A stretch of 5,437 nucleotides of DNA from Trueperaceae bacterium (lineage in GTDB: Bacteria; Deinococcota; Deinococci; Deinococcales; Trueperaceae): NCBI GenBank assembly GCA_007128755.1, contig SKWV01000369.1:1-5437 (forward strand), written 5' to 3'. Shown piece by piece: positions 1 through 5,437 of the stretch (position 1 is its first letter; every line of letters begins with the position of its first letter). Made by a program: the position numbers and the translations under genes. Below the pieces are notes generated by a model. The model did no database searches, had not been told where the DNA came from, and saw only the letters and a list, made by a program, of their open reading frames with translations.

Positions 1-1311
1 ATGCGGATCCTGCTCAACGGCGAGGCGCTCTTCCAGTACGGCACCCTGGACCAGGGCTACTGGCCCGACGGTCTCTACACCGCACCGACCGACGAGGCGC
101 TGCGCTACGACCTCGAGATCACGAAGCTGCTCGGCTTCAACATGGTTCGCAAGCACGTCAAGGTCGAAAGCGCGCGCTGGTACGCCTGGGCCGATCGGAT
201 CGGGCTGCTCGTGTGGCAGGACATGCCCAACGGCGGTCCTCACGTGGCCTACGGCCAGGGCGAAGCGAGCGGCGAGGTGCCCTGGGCCCCGCAGTTCGAG
301 CGTGAGCTGTTCGCGATCGTCGATGCGCTCCAACCGCATCCGTCGGTCGTCACCTGGGTCATCTTCAACGAGGGGTGGGGGCAGCACCACACCGCGCGCC
401 TCAGCGAGGAGCTCGCCGATCACGATCCGAGCCGGCTGATCAACGCCGCCTCGGGCTGGAACGACCTCGGCACCGGGGACATACTCGATATCCACTGGTA
501 CACGGGTCCGGCAGCGCCCGACCCGTCGCCAGGCCGCGTCTCCGTCCTGGGCGAGTTCGGCGGCTTCGGCCTCCCCGTCGCCGGGCACACCATGCAGGAC
601 GCGGACAACTGGGGCTACCAGTCGTTCCCGGACGCCGATGCGCTGACCGAGACGTACCTCGAGGCGCTGGAGCGACTCTGGCCCCTGATCGCCCAACCAG
701 GGTTGGCCGCCGCCGTGTACACGCAGATCACGGACGTGGAGATCGAGGTCAACGGGCTCCTCACCTACGACCGTGCGGTCGTGAAGATCGACCCCGCGAT
801 CCTGCAGGCCGCTCATGCCGCCCTCTACCTGACGCCCCCCGTCCGCCTGACGCTGGTGCCCACCTCGGAGCTCGAGGCGCACGACTGGCGCTGGACCACC
901 CAACCGCCCGCCGATGGCTGGACTGGTGTCGACTTCGTCGACGATGCGTGGAGCCGATCGCCCGCCGGCTTCGGCGACGGCTACGTCCCCCAGGCGGTCA
1001 CGCGGACGCCCTGGTCGACCGAGGCGATCTGGATGCGCACCACGTTCGATCTGGGCGCCGATCCCGCCGACCTCACGAACCTGACGCTTCGCGTGCACCA
1101 CGACGCAGACGTCGACATCTACGTCAATGGGCAGCTGATCGTTACGCTGCCGTACTACACGCAGCGCTACGTCGACGTGGTGCGCGACGAGGCGTTGCGC
1201 GCCGCCCTGGTACCCGGCAGGAACGTCCTGGCCGCGCGCACCCAGCGCGCCTGGGGCGGGCAGTACATCGACATCGGTCTGAGCGCTTTCCGCGCCAGCC
1301 ACACGAGGTGA
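1..1311 (+). CDS. Glycoside hydrolase family 2 enzyme (beta-galactosidase/glucuronidase-like), 5'-truncated by the window
   Basis: This is the catalytic and C-terminal part of a GH2 retaining glycosidase. The first visible residues already lie at the entry to the TIM barrel (LLNGEALFQYG, then LDQGYWPDGLYTAPTDEALR and GFNMVRKHVKVE, typical of one GH2 subgroup). The N-terminal sugar-binding jelly roll and Ig-like domain that GH2 enzymes carry must therefore lie upstream; the ATG at base 1 is probably an internal Met, not the start. The acid/base is E124 in the FNEGWGQH motif, and the likely nucleophile is E185 in LGEFGGFG. The barrel runs to about residue 275. Residues about 280-436 form an extra beta-sandwich (AIWMRTTFDL, HHDADVDIYVNGQ, GGQYIDIGL) resembling a galactose-binding jelly roll. 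GH2 members act on beta-galactosides, beta-mannosides, beta-glucuronides and, in some cases, arabinosides; the substrate is not readable here. Arabinose-enzyme neighbours suggest a side-chain-trimming role. No signal peptide can be assessed because the 5' end is missing. Confidence 0.88.
   Translation: MRILLNGEALFQYGTLDQGYWPDGLYTAPTDEALRYDLEITKLLGFNMVRKHVKVESARWYAWADRIGLLVWQDMPNGGPHVAYGQGEASGEVPWAPQFERELFAIVDALQPHPSVVTWVIFNEGWGQHHTARLSEELADHDPSRLINAASGWNDLGTGDILDIHWYTGPAAPDPSPGRVSVLGEFGGFGLPVAGHTMQDADNWGYQSFPDADALTETYLEALERLWPLIAQPGLAAAVYTQITDVEIEVNGLLTYDRAVVKIDPAILQAAHAALYLTPPVRLTLVPTSELEAHDWRWTTQPPADGWTGVDFVDDAWSRSPAGFGDGYVPQAVTRTPWSTEAIWMRTTFDLGADPADLTNLTLRVHHDADVDIYVNGQLIVTLPYYTQRYVDVVRDEALRAALVPGRNVLAARTQRAWGGQYIDIGLSAFRASHTR
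1305..1311 (+). promoter_or_regulatory. Shine-Dalgarno site for the GH51 gene, overlapping the GH2 stop codon
   Basis: The sequence GAGGTGA matches the anti-Shine-Dalgarno complement over seven bases and lies 5 nt before the ATG at 1317. Its last three bases are the TGA stop of the upstream GH2 gene. Ribosomes ending the GH2 protein therefore sit on the initiation site of the next gene, which supports coupled translation and fixes the GH51 start. Confidence 0.75.
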
Positions 1312-1316
1312 AGGAC

Positions 1317-2795
1317 ATGAGCAACCGCGTCGTCATCGACCCCCAGCGCGTCATCGCGCCGATCGACCCGAACGTCTTCGGCGGGTTCGCCGAGCACTTG
1401 GGCCGATGCATCTACGGCGGCATCTACGAGCCCGGGTCGCCGCACGCCGACGACGACGGCATCCGCACCGACGTGCTCGCGGCGCTCAAGCGGCTGCGCA
1501 TGCCCGTCATGCGCTATCCGGGCGGCAACTACGTGTCGGGCTACCGCTGGCGCGACGGCGTCGGACCCAAGGAGGAACGGCCCACCCGGATGGAGCTCGC
1601 GTGGCACGACCTGGAGCCGAACACCTTCGGGACCAACGAGTTCGTCGACTTCTGCCGCAAGCTCGGGAGCGAGCCGTACCTGGCCGTCAACGCCGGCGAC
1701 GGCGACATGCGCGAGGCGCGCGATTGGCTCGAGTACTGCAACGGCACCAAGGACACGACGCTCGTCAAGCTGCGCAAGCAGCACGGCTACGAGGCGCCCC
1801 ACGACGTCAAGTACTGGGGCATCGGCAACGAGGTCGATGGGCCCTGGCAGATCGGCTTCAAGACGCCCGAGGAGTACGCCCGCGTCTACACCGAGTACGC
1901 CAAGGTCATGCGCTGGACCGACCCCAGCATCAAGCTGCTCGCCTCCGCGGTCTCGCTGTGGTCGCCCTCGTGGGTCGAGCGGGTGCAGCTCCTGATGGAG
2001 CACGCGGCGAAGCAGATCGACTACATGGCGATCCACTGGTACGTCGGCAACAACCGGGAGCGCGGGTACCGCGACGACGACTTCGCGAGCTACATGGCCA
2101 TCTCGGAGCGCATGGAGGACATGCTCAGCGGCACCGAGGGCATCATCCGCGCCATGAGCTCGGCGCTGAAGCTGGGCCACGACATCCCCATCGCGGTCGA
2201 CGAGTGGAACGTCTGGTACCGGGTGCACAACGAGGGCAAGCTCGAGGAGATCTACAACCTCGAGGACGCCCTCGTCGTGGCGATGCACTTCAACGCCTTC
2301 ATCCGTCACGCCAAGAGCGTCAAGATGGCCAACATCGCCCAGATCGTGAACGTGATCGCGCCGATCCTGACCACACCAGAGGGCATGGTGCTCCAGACCA
2401 TCTTCCATCCCTTCGAGCTCTACAGCCGGACCTGCGGCGACAGCGCCCTCGACGTGCACTGGTCGGGAGACACGTTCTCCACGCCCGAGTTCACCGGCCT
2501 GCGGGTGCTCGACGTCTCCGCCACCCTCGACACGCCCGGCAAGCGGCTGACGGTCTACCTGGTGAACCGCAGCCGCGACGAAGCCGGTGAGACCACCATC
2601 GAGCTCACGCAGGGGCGCTTCACGGGCTCCGTGAAGGCGTCCGTCGTCAACGGTCCCGACATCAAGTCCGTCAACACCTTCGAGACGCCCGACGCCGTCG
2701 GTGTGCGCGAGCAGACGTTCGACGCCGATGGAACGTCCTTCACGATCACGCTCGAGCCGCACTCCGTGACCGTGCTCGATTGCGACGTGGCCTAG
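1317..2795 (+). CDS. abfA: GH51 alpha-L-arabinofuranosidase (intracellular, complete)
   Basis: A 492-residue retaining exo-alpha-L-arabinofuranosidase, expected to release terminal L-arabinofuranose from arabino- or arabinoxylo-oligosaccharides. The length matches characterised GH51 enzymes of about 500 residues. Active-site landmarks appear in family order: E26 in FAEHLGR, R66 to N71 in RYPGGN, the N171-E172 pair in GIGNEVDGPWQ with E172 as acid/base, H240 and Y242 in AIHWYVGN, and nucleophile E296 in VDEWNVWY. Residues up to about 370 form the TIM barrel; the rest is the C-terminal beta-sandwich (LTVYLVNRS, then a strand-rich end SFTITLEPHSVTVLD). There is no signal peptide or membrane segment, so it should act in the cytoplasm, where family members are often hexamers. 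The ATG has a strong Shine-Dalgarno 5 nt upstream, 5 nt after the GH2 stop. The TAG stop overlaps a GTG that may start the next gene. No active-site residue is missing. The family is certain; the preferred linkage (arabinan or arabinoxylan) is not, though the downstream arabinanase favours arabinan. Confidence 0.96.
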   Translation: MSNRVVIDPQRVIAPIDPNVFGGFAEHLGRCIYGGIYEPGSPHADDDGIRTDVLAALKRLRMPVMRYPGGNYVSGYRWRDGVGPKEERPTRMELAWHDLEPNTFGTNEFVDFCRKLGSEPYLAVNAGDGDMREARDWLEYCNGTKDTTLVKLRKQHGYEAPHDVKYWGIGNEVDGPWQIGFKTPEEYARVYTEYAKVMRWTDPSIKLLASAVSLWSPSWVERVQLLMEHAAKQIDYMAIHWYVGNNRERGYRDDDFASYMAISERMEDMLSGTEGIIRAMSSALKLGHDIPIAVDEWNVWYRVHNEGKLEEIYNLEDALVVAMHFNAFIRHAKSVKMANIAQIVNVIAPILTTPEGMVLQTIFHPFELYSRTCGDSALDVHWSGDTFSTPEFTGLRVLDVSATLDTPGKRLTVYLVNRSRDEAGETTIELTQGRFTGSVKASVVNGPDIKSVNTFETPDAVGVREQTFDADGTSFTITLEPHSVTVLDCDVA

Positions 2796-4444
2796 TGGCG
2801 CGGGCCGGCCTCGGAGGAGGCGCTCGCGGAGCATGGCGGCACGCTGCGACGCTCCTGACCCTGTCGATCCTCGGGCTCATCGGTGCGCTCGCGCAGGCCG
2901 AGGAGCACGCGCCGGTCTTCCTGGACGTGAGTGAACTCGCCGGCATCGACGCCACGCATCGGGGGGTGTGGGACGTCTATGGCGAGAAGGAGGGCTACCT
3001 GGCGGTCGGGACGGCGTGGGGTGACTACGACGGCGACGGCTTCCTGGACCTCTACGTGACCGGGAACTTGGACGGCAACGTCCTCTACCGGAACAACGGA
3101 GACGGAACCTTCAGCCGTTCGCCCTACTCCGACATGGTGAGCCTGCCGGGCCTGAAGAGCGGCGGCGCCACCTGGGTCGACTTCGACAACGACGGCTGGC
3201 GCGATCTCTACGTGGTCGCCGACGGGCGCAACGTGCTCTTCCGCAACCTAGAGGGACGCGGCTTCGAGGACGTGACCGACCTGGCCGGCGTCGGCGACGC
3301 GGGGAAGGGGAAGTCGGCCGCCTGGGGCGACTTCGACGACGACGGCTTCCTGGACCTCTACGTCGTGAACTGGTCGTGCATCCCGGAGTGCGAGCCGGAG
3401 GACGAGGCCGCGAGCGGCGACCGCCTCTACCGCAACCTCGGCGACGGGACCTTCGCCGACGTCAGTCATCTGCTCGACGACGTCGCGCGGCGCGGGGCCG
3501 GCTTCGCGGCGACCTTCGTGGACGTCGACGGCGACGGCAGTCTCGACCTGTTCGTCGTGAACGACAAGGTCCGCACGCCCATCGGCAACGTCCTGTGGCG
3601 CAACGACGGGCCGGGTTGCGGGGGCTGGTGCTGGACCGACGTGTCGAAGGCGAGCGGCGCCGACACCGTCATGCACTCGATGGGGATCGCGGTCGGCGAC
3701 TACGACAACGACGGGTACGTGGACTTCTACGTCTCCAACATGATGAACTCGATGGTGTTGCTGCACAACCAGCGCGACGGCACCTTCCGCGGCGCGGCTC
3801 CGGAGGCCGGGGTCGCGATCAACCCGCCCGGCGAGGCCGTCGGCTGGGGCACCGCCTTCTTCGACTTCGACAACGACGGCTTCCTCGACCTCTACCTCGC
3901 CGCCACCGGCATGCCGTTCCTGAGCGGCTCGTTCTACGGCGGCGTCGCCCCCGACCTCGAGGACTTCCGCCACCCGTACCCCGACTCGCTCTTCAGGAAC
4001 GAGGGCGACGGCACCTTCAGCGACGCGAGCGTGTGGGCGCTCGACGGCAGCCTGCGCCCGACCATGGGCTTCGCCTACGCCGATTACGACAACGACGGCT
4101 TCGTCGACTTCGTGGTGGGCGTCTGGGACGAGGGCTACGCGCTCTATCGCAACCAGGGCACGGCCGGGGCGCACCACAACTGGCTCACCCTGCGGCTCGT
4201 CGGCGGCGGGCGCGTCAACCGCGACGCCGTCGGGGCGAAGGCCTACGTGACGACCAGCGACGGTCGGACCCAATACCGGCAGGTGATCAACGGCTCCAGC
4301 CTCGGCGCCGGCAACGACCTCGCGCTGCACTTCGGGCTCGGCGAAGCGGTGGTCGACGAGGTCCTGATCGTGTGGCCGGACGGCGTCGAGCGGCGGCTCG
4401 GTTCGGTGCCCCACGACCAGATCCTGGAGGTGCGATACCCATGA
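2795..4444 (+). CDS. Secreted FG-GAP/VCBS beta-propeller protein with ASPIC/UnbV domain (CRTAC1 family)
   Basis: A 549-residue exported protein of unknown function. From the GTG at 2795 it has a basic N-region, a hydrophobic core (ATLLTLSILGLIGALA) and a probable signal peptidase I site after AQA, residue 35. Seven FG-GAP/VCBS units follow, each with a calcium-type DxDxDG loop starting at D77, D129, D179, D243, D302, D357 and D430, usually followed by a DLYV strand and an LYRNxGDGTF segment. Seven units fit a seven-bladed propeller. Residues 462-549 match the ASPIC/UnbV domain (NWLTLRLVG, GSSLGAGNDLALHFGLG, VLIVWPDGVER). Four cysteines form two CxxxC pairs (195/199, 275/279). No hydrolase motif is visible, so a binding, adhesion or scaffold role is inferred. 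It lies between two arabinose enzymes and overlaps both. The start is uncertain: a TTG at 2780 is in frame upstream, no good Shine-Dalgarno precedes either codon, and the next in-frame GTG at 2927 would lose the signal peptide. Confidence 0.87.
   Translation: MARAGLGGGARGAWRHAATLLTLSILGLIGALAQAEEHAPVFLDVSELAGIDATHRGVWDVYGEKEGYLAVGTAWGDYDGDGFLDLYVTGNLDGNVLYRNNGDGTFSRSPYSDMVSLPGLKSGGATWVDFDNDGWRDLYVVADGRNVLFRNLEGRGFEDVTDLAGVGDAGKGKSAAWGDFDDDGFLDLYVVNWSCIPECEPEDEAASGDRLYRNLGDGTFADVSHLLDDVARRGAGFAATFVDVDGDGSLDLFVVNDKVRTPIGNVLWRNDGPGCGGWCWTDVSKASGADTVMHSMGIAVGDYDNDGYVDFYVSNMMNSMVLLHNQRDGTFRGAAPEAGVAINPPGEAVGWGTAFFDFDNDGFLDLYLAATGMPFLSGSFYGGVAPDLEDFRHPYPDSLFRNEGDGTFSDASVWALDGSLRPTMGFAYADYDNDGFVDFVVGVWDEGYALYRNQGTAGAHHNWLTLRLVGGGRVNRDAVGAKAYVTTSDGRTQYRQVINGSSLGAGNDLALHFGLGEAVVDEVLIVWPDGVERRLGSVPHDQILEVRYP
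3008..4160 (+). repeat. Seven FG-GAP/VCBS repeat units within the propeller gene
   Basis: Seven degenerate coding repeats of about 50 to 73 codons each carry a loop of the form D-x-D-x-D-G: DYDGDG, DFDNDG, DFDDDG, DVDGDG, DYDNDG, DFDNDG and DYDNDG, with first Asp codons at 3023, 3179, 3329, 3521, 3698, 3863 and 4082. Some units are also similar at the DNA level: units 1 and 3 share an identical 24-base run (3034-3057 and 3340-3363), and unit 6 matches 21 of its first 22 bases (3874-3895). This fits growth by internal duplication, or strong codon preference on a conserved motif. The longer spacings before units 4 and 7 hold a cysteine-bearing insert and a Gly/Pro-rich loop. Confidence 0.88.
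4426..4432 (+). promoter_or_regulatory. Shine-Dalgarno site for the GH43 gene inside the propeller gene
   Basis: GGAGGTG lies 8 nt before the ATG at 4441, at near-ideal spacing, and is entirely within the last codons of the propeller gene. The start and the upstream stop share ATGA (4441-4444), the classic arrangement for termination-reinitiation coupling. It fixes the GH43 start. Confidence 0.8.
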
Positions 4445-5437
4445 ACCCACGACGCCACCGCCCCGCCCCCCTGCTCGCCCTCCTGCTCGCGGCGCTCGCG
4501 CTCCCCATCGGCTCGGCCCAGGTGCCGACGGAGCCGGTCGAGCTGGAACTGACCGGCTCGATCCGCCAGGCGCGCGATCCCGTCGTCATGGAGCACGACG
4601 GCCGCTACTACCTCTACACGACGGGGCACGGCATCCCGATCCGGTGCTCGGACGATCTGCGGCACTGGCAGGGATGCGGGCTGGTGTTCTTCGGCTTGCC
4701 GTCCTGGGCCCGCGACCACGTGGCCGGCGCGACGGCCGTGTGGGCGCCCGACATCTCCTTCTTCGCAGGTCGCTACCACCTCTACTTCTCGATCTCCACG
4801 TTCGGCAGCAACGTGTCGGCGATCGGCCTGGCGACGAACGCGACCCTCGATCCGGACGACCCCGCCTACGCCTGGGTGGACGAGGGGATCGTGATCGCCT
4901 CGCAGGCGGGCGACGACTGGAACGCGATCGACCCGAACCTCGTCGTGACGCCGGAGGGCGAGACCTGGCTGACGTTCGGCTCCTTCTGGAGCGGCATCAA
5001 GCTGGTGCGCATCGACGCGGCGACGGGCAAGCTCGCCGAGGGCGACGACGCGCTGCACGCGCTCGCCGCGCGGCACGTGCCGCCACGCGCCGTCGAGGCG
5101 CCCTTCATCGTGCATCGCGACGGCTTCTACTACCTGTTCGTGTCGTTCGACCAGTGCTGCCAGGGCGTGGAGAGCACGTACAACATCCGCGTCGGCCGCG
5201 CGCCGCTGGTGACGGGGCCGTACGTCGATCGCGACGGCGTCGCCATGCTCGACGGGGGAGGCACGCTCGTGGTCGGCCCCTCCGAGCGCTGGCCGGGTTC
5301 CGGCCACAACGCCATACTCCGGACGGGCGGCCAGGACCTCCTCGTATACCACGGCTACGACGCGACCTTCGGGGGCGCGGCCACGCTGCGGATCGAGGTG
5401 CTCGGCTGGGACGACGACGGCTGGCCCTGGTCCGTCA
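4441..5437 (+). CDS. abnA: GH43 endo-1,5-alpha-L-arabinanase, secreted (3' end cut by the window)
   Basis: An inverting GH43 enzyme expected to cut the alpha-1,5-linked backbone of arabinan. 332 codons are visible with no stop. The family is usually about 320-350 residues, and the last visible segment (IEVLGWDDDGWP) is normally close to the C-terminus, so few residues are probably missing. The N-terminus is a signal peptide: RRHR, then the hydrophobic run LLALLLAALAL, with likely cleavage after GSA (residue 26). The five-bladed propeller shows the three family carboxylates: D46 in ARDPVV (general base), D164 in NAIDPNL (pKa modulator) and E219 in VEAPFI (general acid). H289 in GSGHNAI is the usual metal-site histidine. 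SFDQCCQGVESTYNIRVGR (Cys 239-240) is characteristic of arabinanases rather than GH43 xylosidases. It should act in the periplasm or outside the cell and supply oligosaccharides to the intracellular GH51 enzyme. The ATG overlaps the upstream stop. An exo-acting arabinanase is possible but less likely. Confidence 0.92.
   Translation, partial: MNPRRHRPAPLLALLLAALALPIGSAQVPTEPVELELTGSIRQARDPVVMEHDGRYYLYTTGHGIPIRCSDDLRHWQGCGLVFFGLPSWARDHVAGATAVWAPDISFFAGRYHLYFSISTFGSNVSAIGLATNATLDPDDPAYAWVDEGIVIASQAGDDWNAIDPNLVVTPEGETWLTFGSFWSGIKLVRIDAATGKLAEGDDALHALAARHVPPRAVEAPFIVHRDGFYYLFVSFDQCCQGVESTYNIRVGRAPLVTGPYVDRDGVAMLDGGGTLVVGPSERWPGSGHNAILRTGGQDLLVYHGYDATFGGAATLRIEVLGWDDDGWPWSV

Noticed and set aside
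1..3. ATG at base 1 as a true start of the GH2 gene
   Set aside because: GH2 catalytic-barrel homology starts almost at once with no N-terminal domains or signal peptide, and no upstream sequence is available to judge a ribosome binding site, so truncation at the window edge is more likely.
375..1316. N-terminal extension of the GH51 frame back to 375, inside the GH2 gene
   Set aside because: The 314 extra residues are Arg/Pro/Ala-rich out-of-frame reading of GH2; GH51 homology begins at the ATG at 1317, which has a strong Shine-Dalgarno.
1406..2590. Second + strand open frame of 394 codons within GH51
   Set aside because: Arg/Ala/His-rich shadow of GH51 in another frame with no domain signature.
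1167..2834. Long open frame on the minus strand (555 codons) opposite the GH51 gene
   Set aside because: The translation is low-complexity, rich in V, D, H, R and A with no domain signature; it mirrors the codon bias of a real GH51 gene on the + strand in high-G+C DNA.
2833..2934. Possible small protein of 33 codons from the ATG at 2833
   Set aside because: Its sequence (MAARCDAPDPVDPRAHRCAR and onward) looks like out-of-frame reading of the signal-peptide region, and the overlapping frame carries the real protein. The ATG is discussed as a possible indel site instead.
3377..3391. CxxxC as part of a haem or redox motif
   Set aside because: c-type haem needs CxxCH and thioredoxin-like sites need CxxC; neither occurs here.
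3248..4450. Minus-strand open frame of 400 codons opposite the propeller gene
   Set aside because: Repetitive EVEVEEAVVVEVEE-type runs are the reverse reading of the DxDxDG repeats; no start context or recognisable fold.
4243..5352. Minus-strand open frame of 369 codons opposite the GH43 gene
   Set aside because: It spans the coupled junction and most of a clear GH43 gene, is composition-biased and resembles no family.

Overview
The window is G+C-rich (roughly two thirds by eye), bacterial, and coding almost end to end on the + strand. Four genes lie head to tail with essentially no intergenic space: the 3' part of a glycoside hydrolase family 2 (GH2) gene (1-1311, cut at the left edge), a complete GH51 alpha-L-arabinofuranosidase (1317-2795), an exported FG-GAP/VCBS propeller protein with a C-terminal ASPIC/UnbV domain (CRTAC1 type, about 2795-4444), and a GH43 endo-1,5-alpha-L-arabinanase with a signal peptide (4441 to beyond 5437, cut at the right edge). 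The junctions are 5 nt, a 1-nt overlap (TAGTG) and a 4-nt overlap (ATGA). With two clear Shine-Dalgarno sequences inside the preceding genes, this indicates one translationally coupled operon. No promoter, terminator, RNA gene, mobile element or CRISPR array is visible, and no intergenic stretch is longer than 5 bases.

The biological theme is arabinan or arabinose-containing polysaccharide breakdown. The secreted GH43 enzyme should cut alpha-1,5-arabinan backbones outside the cytoplasm. The GH51 enzyme, which has no signal peptide, should release L-arabinose from imported oligosaccharides inside the cell. The GH2 enzyme probably removes another sugar, or arabinose itself; its substrate cannot be read from the sequence. 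The propeller protein between the two arabinose enzymes has no catalytic signature. Its seven DxDxDG loops fit a seven-bladed calcium-binding beta-propeller, and a role in binding glycan or holding enzymes at the cell surface is inference only.

Taxonomy cannot be fixed from this window. High G+C, CRTAC1/UnbV proteins and GH2 enzymes with this C-terminal beta-sandwich suggest an environmental Gram-negative lineage such as Planctomycetota, Verrucomicrobiota, Acidobacteriota, Gemmatimonadota or a related candidate phylum. No SusC/SusD pair or transporter is present here. The most interesting point is the propeller gene coupled into an arabinan operon; the enzymes themselves belong to well-known families.
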